Shown piece by piece: positions 6,721 through 11,187 of a stretch of 11,187 bases of DNA. Positions within the stretch are counted from its first letter, which is position 1; every line of letters begins with the position of its first letter. The notes below the pieces were generated by a model. That model was not told the DNA's origin and made no database searches. It was given only the letters and a program-made list of their open reading frames with translations. Location of the stretch: assembly GCA_000433135.1 (NCBI GenBank), contig HF991942.1, forward strand, positions 17,623-28,809, read 5' to 3'. Made by a program: the position numbers and the translations under genes. Source of the stretch: Clostridium sp. CAG:921 (lineage in GTDB: Bacteria > Bacillota > Clostridia > TANB77 > CAG-465).

Positions 6721-7005
6721 ATGAATAAATATGAATCAGTTATAATTTTATCTGCAACTGCTCCAGAGGAAGCAACTGTAGCATTTGGTGAAAAGATGAA
6801 AGAATTGATTTCTGCAAATGGCGAACTTACTAATGTAGAAGAATGGGGAAAGAAAACTTTTGCTTATGAAATTAAGAAGCAAAAAGAAGGAGTATACATT
6901 TTATTCACATTTTCTAGTAAGCCAGAATTTATAGCAGAATTTGAAAGAGTTTTAAGACTAGATGAAATTGTTTTAAAACATATGGTTATAAAATTAGACA
7001 AGTAA
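6721..7005 (+). CDS. rpsF: 30S ribosomal protein S6
   Basis: A 94-aa protein with the S6 start MNKYESVIILS, the strand EEWGKKTFAYEIKKQKEGVYILFTF and the end DEIVLKHMVIKLDK. S6 binds the central domain of 16S rRNA together with S18, encoded two genes on. Full SD AGGAGGTGA 8 bases before ATG. It is first in the conserved rpsF-ssb-rpsR order. Confidence 0.98.
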   Translation: MNKYESVIILSATAPEEATVAFGEKMKELISANGELTNVEEWGKKTFAYEIKKQKEGVYILFTFSSKPEFIAEFERVLRLDEIVLKHMVIKLDK

Positions 7006-7042
7006 TTTTTTAGATAATTTAAGTAAGTATATAGATTATGTT

Positions 7043-7072
7043 TTGAAAATATATTGTAAAGTTGTTTATAAT
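7043..7072 (+). promoter_or_regulatory. Possible internal promoter before ssb
   Basis: TTGAAA (7043-7048), 18-base spacer, TATAAT (7067-7072), in the 87-bp rpsF-ssb gap. It would give a leader of about 13 bases and allow ssb-rpsR expression independent of the S6 leader. Confidence 0.4.
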
Positions 7073-7092
7073 GTATTTCTTTAGGAGGAAAA

Positions 7093-7521
7093 ATGAATAA
7101 ATTTCAATTTATGGGGAGATTAACAAAAGATCCTGAAACAAGAGTTATACCTAATTCTAATACTCAGGTTACTACTTTTTCATTAGCTGTAAATAGAAGA
7201 TTTGCTGATCAAAATGGTGAAAGAAAAACAGATTTTTTTAATTTAACAGCATTTGGAAAGCTTGCTGAATTTTGTTCTAAGTATTATAGAAAAGGACAGC
7301 AGGTATTAGTTGAAGGTAGAATTCAAAATAGAAGTTGGGATGATCAAAATGGTCAGAAAAGGTATGCTACAGATTTTATAATTGAAAATGCATATTTTGC
7401 TGATTCTAGAAGAGAGGATAATGGTTCTTCATTTAGTTCATCAAATAGTGAGCCAACACCTTCATCAAGTATTGATGGTGAATTTATAACAATTGACGAT
7501 ACAGAGGACCTACCTTTCTAA
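7093..7521 (+). CDS. ssb: Single-stranded DNA-binding protein
   Basis: SSB coats single-stranded DNA in replication, repair and recombination. The OB fold spans about 1-105: MNKFQFMGRLTKDPETR start, FFNLTAFGKLAEFCSKYYRKG, VLVEGRIQNRSW, YATDFIIENAYF. A Ser/Asp-rich flexible linker (106-128) leads to the acidic tip DDTEDLPF (135-142), the partner-docking tail of bacterial SSBs. 142 aa is typical. SD AGGAGG (7083-7088) precedes the ATG. It lies between rpsF and rpsR, the standard Bacillota order. Confidence 0.98.
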   Translation: MNKFQFMGRLTKDPETRVIPNSNTQVTTFSLAVNRRFADQNGERKTDFFNLTAFGKLAEFCSKYYRKGQQVLVEGRIQNRSWDDQNGQKRYATDFIIENAYFADSRREDNGSSFSSSNSEPTPSSSIDGEFITIDDTEDLPF

Positions 7522-7553
7522 ATATATAGTTTACTTTGAGGGGAGGAGTAAAA

Positions 7554-7811
7554 ATGGCAGACGCAAAGAAGAAAAATTCAAAGAATGACAAATCTTTTAG
7601 AAGACCTAGAAAAAAGGTTTGTAGTTTTTGTATGGAAAAAATAGATGAAATAGATTACAAAGACGTAGATAAATTAAAGAAGTATGTTAGCGATAAAGGT
7701 AAGATATTACCAAGACGTGTAACAGGTAATTGTGCTAAGCATCAAAGAAAAGTAACTGAAGCTGTTAAGAGAGCTAGAACAATTGCATTACTTCCATTTA
7801 CAGTAAAGTAG
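7554..7811 (+). CDS. rpsR: 30S ribosomal protein S18, zinc-ribbon (C+) form
   Basis: 85 aa from ATG 7554, set by SD GGGAGGAG (7541-7548); an upstream in-frame start at 7536 would lie before this SD. S18 hallmarks are [27 protein letters not shown], and the basic end [13 protein letters not shown]. It keeps C23-x2-C26 and C60-x2-H63, the metal-binding pattern of the C+ paralogue type, implying zinc binding (inference). It binds S6 and the 16S platform. Confidence 0.97.
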   Translation: MADAKKKNSKNDKSFRRPRKKVCSFCMEKIDEIDYKDVDKLKKYVSDKGKILPRRVTGNCAKHQRKVTEAVKRARTIALLPFTVK

Positions 7812-7820
7812 AAAATATAG

Positions 7821-7863
7821 ATCAAGACTAAATACTTTTGTATTTAACCTTGATTTTTTTTTT
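7821..7863 (+). terminator. Intrinsic terminator of the rpsF-ssb-rpsR operon
   Basis: Arms 7821-7835 and 7840-7854 pair over 15 positions with two central mismatches, loop TTTT, then a run of ten T (7854-7863). Confidence 0.85.
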
Positions 7864-7878
7864 ACTACATATTATAAT
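7850..7878 (+). promoter_or_regulatory. Promoter overlapping the rpsR terminator
   Basis: TTGATT (7850-7855) is part of the terminator's 3' arm and T run; after a 17-base spacer comes TATAAT (7873-7878). The start is expected near 7885, just ahead of the SD of the next gene. A second TATAAT at 7888-7893 has no good -35. Confidence 0.5.
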
Positions 7879-7907
7879 ACATTTGTGTATAATATAAGGA
7901 GAGGGTT

Positions 7908-8408
7908 ATGTTTGAAAATATTATAGTAAAATATATTGTAACTGCAATAATTGGAATGGTTCCAATTATTGAATTAAGAGGAGCAATTCCAATAGGTGTG
8001 TTTACTTTTCACCTTAGTTACGTAGAAGCATTTATTTGTAGCTTTATTGGAAATATAATTCCTATATATTTTATAGTAAAATATATAAGACCGCTTTTTG
8101 ACTTTTTTGGAAGATGGAAATTTTTTAAAAAAATTATTGATTGGGCTACGAATAAAGCAACTAAGAAAATACAAGAAAGTGAAAAGTTACAAAACTTCAC
8201 AGCACTTGGGTTGTTTTTGTTTGTAGCAATTCCTTTGCCTGGTACGGGTGCATGGGTTGGCTCATTGATTGCTAATTTCTTAGGATTGAAGCCTAAAAAG
8301 GCATTTTTACCATTAGCACTTGGAGTACTTACCGCTGGTATAATTGTACTTGCAATTACGGCTGCAACTAATGGAGGGATTCAATATTTAGTTCAGCATA
8401 ATGTTTAA
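7908..8408 (+). CDS. COG2426 / Sm_multidrug_ex family membrane protein
   Basis: A 166-aa integral membrane protein. It shows the family motifs IELRGAIPIG (21-30) and PLPGTGAWVGSLIA (109-122), each at a re-entrant or helix-break position, and hydrophobic helices at about 5-20, 36-60, 97-125 and 131-153. The family (PF06695, 'small multi-drug export') is named from early reports, but its substrate is not established; the two Gly/Pro-rich motifs recall DedA/VTT-like transporters. Strong SD AAGGAGAGGG (7896-7905). It appears monocistronic, bounded by its own promoter and terminator, so the link to the ribosomal operon is only positional. Confidence 0.85.
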   Translation: MFENIIVKYIVTAIIGMVPIIELRGAIPIGVFTFHLSYVEAFICSFIGNIIPIYFIVKYIRPLFDFFGRWKFFKKIIDWATNKATKKIQESEKLQNFTALGLFLFVAIPLPGTGAWVGSLIANFLGLKPKKAFLPLALGVLTAGIIVLAITAATNGGIQYLVQHNV

Positions 8409-8417
8409 ATTTAAGGG

Positions 8418-8447
8418 CTGGGGTGTATGTAAGCACTCCAGTTTTTT
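8418..8447 (+). terminator. Intrinsic terminator after the COG2426 gene
   Basis: CTGGGGTG (8418-8425) pairs with CACTCCAG (8434-8441), with one G-T wobble and an 8-base loop, followed by six T (8442-8447). Confidence 0.85.
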
Positions 8448-8452
8448 AAAAT

Positions 8453-8481
8453 TTGAAGGAAAAGTGAAAAAAAACTATATA
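8453..8481 (+). promoter_or_regulatory. Possible promoter giving a leaderless start at 8490
   Basis: TTGAAG (8453-8458), 17-base spacer, TATATA (8476-8481). The start would be near 8488, two bases before the ATG of the truncated NIF3-like gene, which has no SD of its own. It may equally serve the radical SAM gene 280 bp downstream. Confidence 0.35.
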
Positions 8482-8489
8482 TGCAATGA

Positions 8490-8744
8490 ATGGCTGGCGT
8501 AATATATAATTATACTCATTGTTCTATAGCCACAAAATGTATTGGTACTTTTAAACATAATGATGAAGCTAATTCATACATTAGAAAAAATAATAAAATG
8601 GAATTTGTAGAAGAAGATAAATTAGAAGTGCTATGTGATATAGGTATTGCTAAAAATGTTATTTTAAAATTAAGAGAAATTCATCCTTATGAAAAACCTG
8701 CAATAGACATTATTCCATTAATAGATGAAAGTTTTTTTGAATAA
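8490..8744 (+). pseudogene. 5'-truncated NIF3/YqfO-type PII-like domain protein
   Basis: The 84 residues match the stand-alone (~100-aa) version of the domain inserted in YqfO/NIF3 proteins: GVIYNYTHCSIATKCIGTF (family GaGvIGNYshCsF.t.GtGtF), then the KLEVLCD strand and IHPYEKPAIDIIPL (family aHPYEePAydvyPL). The family's first ~25 residues (the VPeeyvekVreAlfeaGA part) are missing: the codon before the ATG is a stop and the other frames upstream do not encode them. There is no SD. Conserved Gly/Pro positions are also changed (NSYIRK where the family has NPYIGe). So it is most likely a decayed remnant, or else a shortened leaderless gene. The function of the intact domain is unclear. It ends 25 bp before the radical SAM gene. 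Confidence 0.7.
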
Positions 8745-8769
8745 AAATAATAAGAAAGTAGGTGTACTC

Positions 8770-9594
8770 ATGAAAATTATAGAAAAACAAATACAAGTTA
8801 ATGACTATGTAACCAAATCTAATTTGCCAGCTAGTGATTACGTGATAAATCCTTATATTGGTTGTCCTCATGGTTGTAAATATTGTTATGCAAGTTTTAT
8901 GAAAAGGTTTACAGGACATAAAGAAGATTGGGGAACTTTTATTGATATAAAGCAATGCAATAAAAAAATTAATGTAAATAAGCTAAAAAACAAGAGAGTG
9001 TTTTTATCATCAGTAACTGATTGTTATAATCAATTTGAAGAAAAATACGAATTAACAAGAAGTATATTAAAACAATTAGTAGATGTAAATTGTGAATTAA
9101 GTATTTCAACTAAATCAAAGTTAATTTTAAGGGATTTAGATTTATTAAAACAAATGAAAAACTTAACAGTTTCAATGTCTATTAATACATTGGACGAAAA
9201 TTTCAAAAATGATATGGATAATGCCAGTTCAATACAAGAAAGATTATATACTTTAAAAGAACTTCATAATAATGGAATTTATACTGTATTGTTTATGTCT
9301 CCAATATTTCCTTATATTACAAATGTTAAAGAAATTATAGATGTGAGCAAAGAATACATCTATGAATATTGGTTTGAAAATTTAAATTTAAGAGGAAGTT
9401 ATAAGCAGACAATATTAAATTACATTAAATCAAATTATCCAGAGTTAGTAAATTATTATGATGAAATATATAATAAAAAAAATAAACAATATTGGATTGA
9501 ACTTTCTAAAGATATAGAAAAATATTGTGATGAAAATAAAATTAAATATATAAATTATTTTTATCACGAAGAATTAGTCAAAAATAAGGAATAA
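8770..9594 (+). CDS. SplB-like (COG1533) radical SAM protein
   Basis: 274 aa from ATG 8770, set by AGGTG (8760-8764); an upstream start at 8725 would overlap the previous gene. The [4Fe-4S] motif is C32-PHG-C36-KY-C39 in NPYIGCPHGCKYCYASF, with the COG1533 follow-on EDWGTFIDIK. Further family marks are VFLSSVTDCYNQFEEKYELT with R next (SxTDpYqp.E...glTR), ELSISTKSKLILRDLDLL and VSMSINTLDE. These proteins cleave SAM to a 5'-deoxyadenosyl radical. Spore photoproduct lyase is the best-known relative, but most COG1533 members are of unknown substrate and this one is shorter than SplB (~340 aa), so repair activity should not be assumed. Confidence 0.88.
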   Translation: MKIIEKQIQVNDYVTKSNLPASDYVINPYIGCPHGCKYCYASFMKRFTGHKEDWGTFIDIKQCNKKINVNKLKNKRVFLSSVTDCYNQFEEKYELTRSILKQLVDVNCELSISTKSKLILRDLDLLKQMKNLTVSMSINTLDENFKNDMDNASSIQERLYTLKELHNNGIYTVLFMSPIFPYITNVKEIIDVSKEYIYEYWFENLNLRGSYKQTILNYIKSNYPELVNYYDEIYNKKNKQYWIELSKDIEKYCDENKIKYINYFYHEELVKNKE

Positions 9595-9632
9595 CTATTT
9601 AGTAAGATTAAGAAAAAATGATATGAGAAGTT

Positions 9633-9823
9633 ATGAGTGCTAAATTCACAGATGAAAAATTCTAATTAATACATATAATGTGATTTGTGGAGTAGGAGTA
9701 TTATATAATTTTATTGCGTTATTTAATAAAAAAGGGGTTAATTTGAAATTGCTAATTGGTGCAATTGGTATAATAATAGCCTTTTACAATATTTCTTTAA
9801 TAATAGTTAATACTTTAAACTGA
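9633..9823 (+). pseudogene. Frameshifted remnant of a small two-TM membrane protein
   Basis: ATG 9633 opens MSAKFTDE and stops at 9663. From 9656 another frame reads KILINTYNVICGVGVLYNFI and on through a second helix (KLLIGAIGIIIAFYNISLII) to a stop at 9821-9823. Restoring one A in the A5 run at 9655-9659 joins them into a ~63-aa protein with two hydrophobic segments. Neither piece has a convincing SD. No family recognised. It could instead be a chance open frame in AT-rich DNA. Confidence 0.35.
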
Positions 9824-10362
9824 TAAGTGGACTATATGAAACAAGAAAAGCTAGACTTATTTAAAGAAATTGAAGATTTAAAATAGCACAAGAATTTGAT
9901 AAATTCATATCATCGCTTTATTCTAAAGATTGGGTTGTATATTGTAAACAACCTTTTAAAAATGCAAATAGTGTAATCGAATATTTAGGAAGATATACTC
10001 ATAGAGTAGCAATTTCAAATAACAGAATATTAAATATAGATAATGGTAAAGTAATATTTAAATGGCGAGATTATAGAGATAACAACAAAATGAAAACAAT
10101 GGTACTAGATGCTGATGATTTCATTAGAAGGTTCATATTACACATATTACCACCTAGATTTATGAAAATACGACATTTGGGATTATTGGGAAATAGAAAC
10201 AAAACAAAAAAATTAACACTTTGTAAATACCTTACAAATACAAAAGTGTTAACTAAAGAAATTATTTTCAAACTCGAAATACTAAAGAAAGTTTCTGAAA
10301 AAGATTTTAATTTATGCCCAGTTTGTGGTATTGGACATTTAATAAGACCTAGTTCAACATAA
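9811..10362 (+). pseudogene. IS91-family (Y2, HUH-type) transposase, 3' remnant
   Basis: The frame 9874-10362 encodes a recognisable C-terminal part: SSLYSKDWVVYCKQPFKNAN, VIEYLGRYTHRVAISNNRIL, then FKWRDYRD, DADDFIRRFILHILPPRFM, KIRHLGLLGNRNKTKKL and a terminal CPVCGIGHL. The two Tyr of YLGRY (codons 9982 and 9994) match the Y2 pair of IS91-type rolling-circle transposases. The N-terminal zinc-binding and HUH regions are absent, so it is inactive. Upstream the match continues through two compensating frameshifts: frame 1 gives LYETRK (to 9849), frame 2 gives LDLFKEIEDLK (9851-9883), and frame 1 resumes with IAQEFDKF. The joined length between LY and LYxKDWVVY equals that of intact family members. 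The ATG at 10090 is internal. Confidence 0.82.
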
Positions 10363-10394
10363 AAATTTAACAATTTAATACCAACTCAAAATTG

Positions 10395-10411
10395 CCTCTT
10401 TATTGGGGAGG
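10395..10411 (+). repeat. GC-richer hairpin just past the transposase remnant (possible IS91 end)
   Basis: CCTCTTT pairs with GGGGAGG around ATT (7 bp, three G-T pairs), 33 bases after the transposase stop. IS91-type elements carry a hairpin near the end downstream of the gene (oriIS); this fits by position only. The right arm is also a strong SD for the short frame at 10420. Confidence 0.3.
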
Positions 10412-10419
10412 TGGAAACT

Positions 10420-10476
10420 ATGTTTATTTTAAATAAATTTCAAATAAATTTCAACTTTCAAATTGATATATTTTAA
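10420..10476 (+). CDS. Possible 18-aa micro-ORF
   Basis: SD GGGGAGG (10405-10411) lies 8 bases before an ATG encoding MFILNKFQINFNFQIDIF and a stop. The spacing is ideal, but the peptide is partly made by an 11-bp tandem repeat. Real translation is uncertain. Confidence 0.25.
   Translation: MFILNKFQINFNFQIDIF
10431..10452. repeat. 11-bp perfect tandem repeat
   Basis: AAATAAATTTC occurs twice in a row (10431-10441, 10442-10452). Confidence 0.7.
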
Positions 10477-10491
10477 AAAGTGTAGTAGAAT
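10463..10491 (+). promoter_or_regulatory. SigA-type promoter of the interleaved-repeat RNA / VanZ leader
   Basis: TTGATA (10463-10468), 17-base spacer, TAGAAT (10486-10491). The start is expected near 10498. Confidence 0.55.
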
Positions 10492-10634
10492 AAGAAAAAA
10501 GAATAAGAGATAAAGTTAAAAAACTCCATTGACAGTCCGCAGTTTGTGCAATTAAACTAAACGATGTAAGTTTAATAAACAAGAGCTTCTAGTGGAGTTT
10601 TTTCTTTAAACTTACATCGTTTAATTTCTTATTC
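10488..10634. repeat. Interleaved inverted-repeat element (order A-B-C-B'-C'-A')
   Basis: Three inverted repeats overlap in non-nested order. A: GAATAAGAAA (10488-10497), or the partial copy GAATAAG (10501-10507), pairs with TTTCTTATTC (10625-10634). B: AAAAAACTCCA (10518-10528) pairs with TGGAGTTTTTT (10593-10603), extendable to 14 bp with wobbles. C: TAAACGATGTAAGTTTAA (10558-10575) pairs perfectly over 18 bp with 10606-10623. C can also fold locally: ATTAAACT (10551-10558) with AGTTTAAT (10569-10576). B/B' and C/C' cross each other. Confidence 0.8.
10498..10603 (+). ncRNA. Candidate small RNA or attenuated leader upstream of the VanZ gene
   Basis: It is bounded by a promoter (start about 10498) and a terminator-like stem whose 3' arm ends in six T (B/B', 10518-10531 with 10590-10603). 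A ~106-nt RNA would hold the closing stem, an inner hairpin 10551-10576, and an unpaired tract with GCAGTTTGTGC. It has no open frame with an SD. If transcription continues, an 18-nt segment able to pair with the inner hairpin follows at once, then the VanZ SD. No known RNA family was recognised. Confidence 0.45.
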
Positions 10635-10660
10635 ATTTGAAAGTGAGGTAATATATTATA

Positions 10661-11187
10661 ATGGATTATTTCATAATGGAAATGTGGAGTGGTATATGGA
10701 CATTAAGAAATACTATTCCTTTGTCAGGATTTATATTTTTAGGTGTAATATTTATTAAATTATTAATAAAATTTATTCAAAAGAAAAAAATAAATTTTAA
10801 AATATCAAATTTAATATGTCAGTATTTATGGATTTTAATAATTCTATGTATATTAAAAATAACTGGTATTTTAACTGGTAATTTTGGTATAACATCTCCA
10901 TTTGATAGTTATATCAGTTTTAAATTATTTGAAGATGGTTTTAACGTTGCAACTATATTGAATATACTTTTATTTATACCGTTTGGATTTTTACCAATAT
11001 TTATATTTAAAAATATTCATAAACATTGGTGGAATGGAATAATACTTGGTGGAATATTTTCTATAAGCATCGAATTTTTACAAACTTTTATTGGGAGATT
11101 TGCACAATTAGATGATGTTATTATGAATACTTTAGGAACACTTATTGGATTTTTACTAGGACTATTTGTTATGAGTTTCTTCAAAAA
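10661..11187 (+). CDS. VanZ-like family membrane protein (3' end outside window)
   Basis: Open from ATG 10661 to the window edge, 175 codons without a stop. SD AGTGAGGT (10642-10649), 11 bases from the ATG. Hydrophobic helices lie at about 22-39, 52-70, 97-117, 125-141 and 155-173. VanZ-like marks are NILLFIPFGFLP (101-112), SISIEFLQTFIGRF (134-147) and DDVIMNTLGTLIGFLLG (151-167). VanZ raises teicoplanin resistance in enterococci by an unknown mechanism, but most VanZ-like proteins are housekeeping or unknown, so resistance should not be inferred. It is the first gene after the mobile remnant and is preceded by the interleaved-repeat element, which may control it. Confidence 0.85.
   Translation, partial: MDYFIMEMWSGIWTLRNTIPLSGFIFLGVIFIKLLIKFIQKKKINFKISNLICQYLWILIILCILKITGILTGNFGITSPFDSYISFKLFEDGFNVATILNILLFIPFGFLPIFIFKNIHKHWWNGIILGGIFSISIEFLQTFIGRFAQLDDVIMNTLGTLIGFLLGLFVMSFFK

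Noticed and set aside
7974..8200. Two minus-strand frames inside the COG2426 gene
   Set aside because: Shadows of a gene whose conserved motifs are clear on the + strand.
8710..8955. Minus-strand 81-aa frame at the radical SAM 5' end
   Set aside because: Lies over the [4Fe-4S] motif region of a clear + strand gene.
10071..10373. Minus-strand 100-aa frame opposite the transposase
   Set aside because: It is a shadow of the recognisable Y2 transposase frame on the + strand and has no family match or SD.
10431..10508. CRISPR-like repeats (AAATAAATTTC x2, GAATAAGA x2)
   Set aside because: Only two copies each, too short, and no spacers or cas genes.
10581..10603. Resemblance of AGAGCTTCTAG to the preQ1-I riboswitch core
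   Set aside because: The C-rich loop and A-rich tail that define preQ1-I are absent; only a short chance similarity.
10518..10623. A simultaneous B/B' plus C/C' H-type pseudoknot
   Set aside because: Only two bases join B' to C', too few to span an 11-bp stem in the usual topology; alternative folds are more likely.
10661..11187. Calling the VanZ-like gene a glycopeptide-resistance determinant
   Set aside because: No vanHAX or vanRS genes are present; VanZ-like proteins are widespread in Bacillota without resistance.

Overview
The window is very AT-rich, with SD-led genes, TTG/GTG starts next to strong SDs, TTGAnn-N17-TATAAT-type promoters and short hairpin-plus-T-run terminators. Together with MecA, ComEA, S6-SSB-S18, an HD-GYP regulator and a SplB-like radical SAM protein this points to a low-GC Bacillota chromosome, most likely Clostridia. 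The species cannot be told from the sequence.

Layout. 1-344 (+) is the 3' end of an LCP (LytR-CpsA-Psr) cell-wall polymer ligase; a perfect 16-bp hairpin separates it from a convergent D,D-carboxypeptidase (489-1817, -). Divergent from that, comEA (1894-2496, +) and an unrecognised 209-aa gene (2534-3163, +) form a likely operon, which meets an HD-GYP protein (3295-4311, -) across a shared terminator. A divergent intergenic region with interleaved dyads (4321-4493) then precedes a small cluster: a previously unlisted 30-aa membrane miniprotein (4494-4586), a CpaB-like SAF-domain membrane protein (4625-5314) and a 122-aa unknown (5325-5693). mecA (5814-6446, -) has its own promoter and terminator and is divergent from the housekeeping operon rpsF-ssb-rpsR (6721-7811, +), which carries a structured leader that looks like the S6:S18 autoregulatory motif. 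A COG2426 membrane protein (7908-8408), a 5'-truncated NIF3/PII-like domain gene (8490-8744) and a SplB-like radical SAM gene (8770-9594) follow.

The last 1.6 kb is decayed accessory DNA: a frameshifted two-TM membrane protein remnant (9633-9823), a 3' remnant of an IS91-family Y2 transposase with two compensating frameshifts (9811-10362), then an elaborate set of interleaved inverted repeats (10488-10634) with its own promoter and terminator-like stem just upstream of a VanZ-family membrane gene that runs off the end (10661-11187).

Functionally the left half is about the cell envelope and surface (LCP, carboxypeptidase, ComEA, CpaB-like), with DNA uptake/competence (comEA, mecA, ssb) as a loose theme. 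The strongest candidates for something undescribed are the interleaved-repeat RNA-like element at 10488-10634, the miniprotein/CpaB-like/122-aa cluster, and the HD-GYP protein whose receiver has Asn at the phospho-acceptor position.
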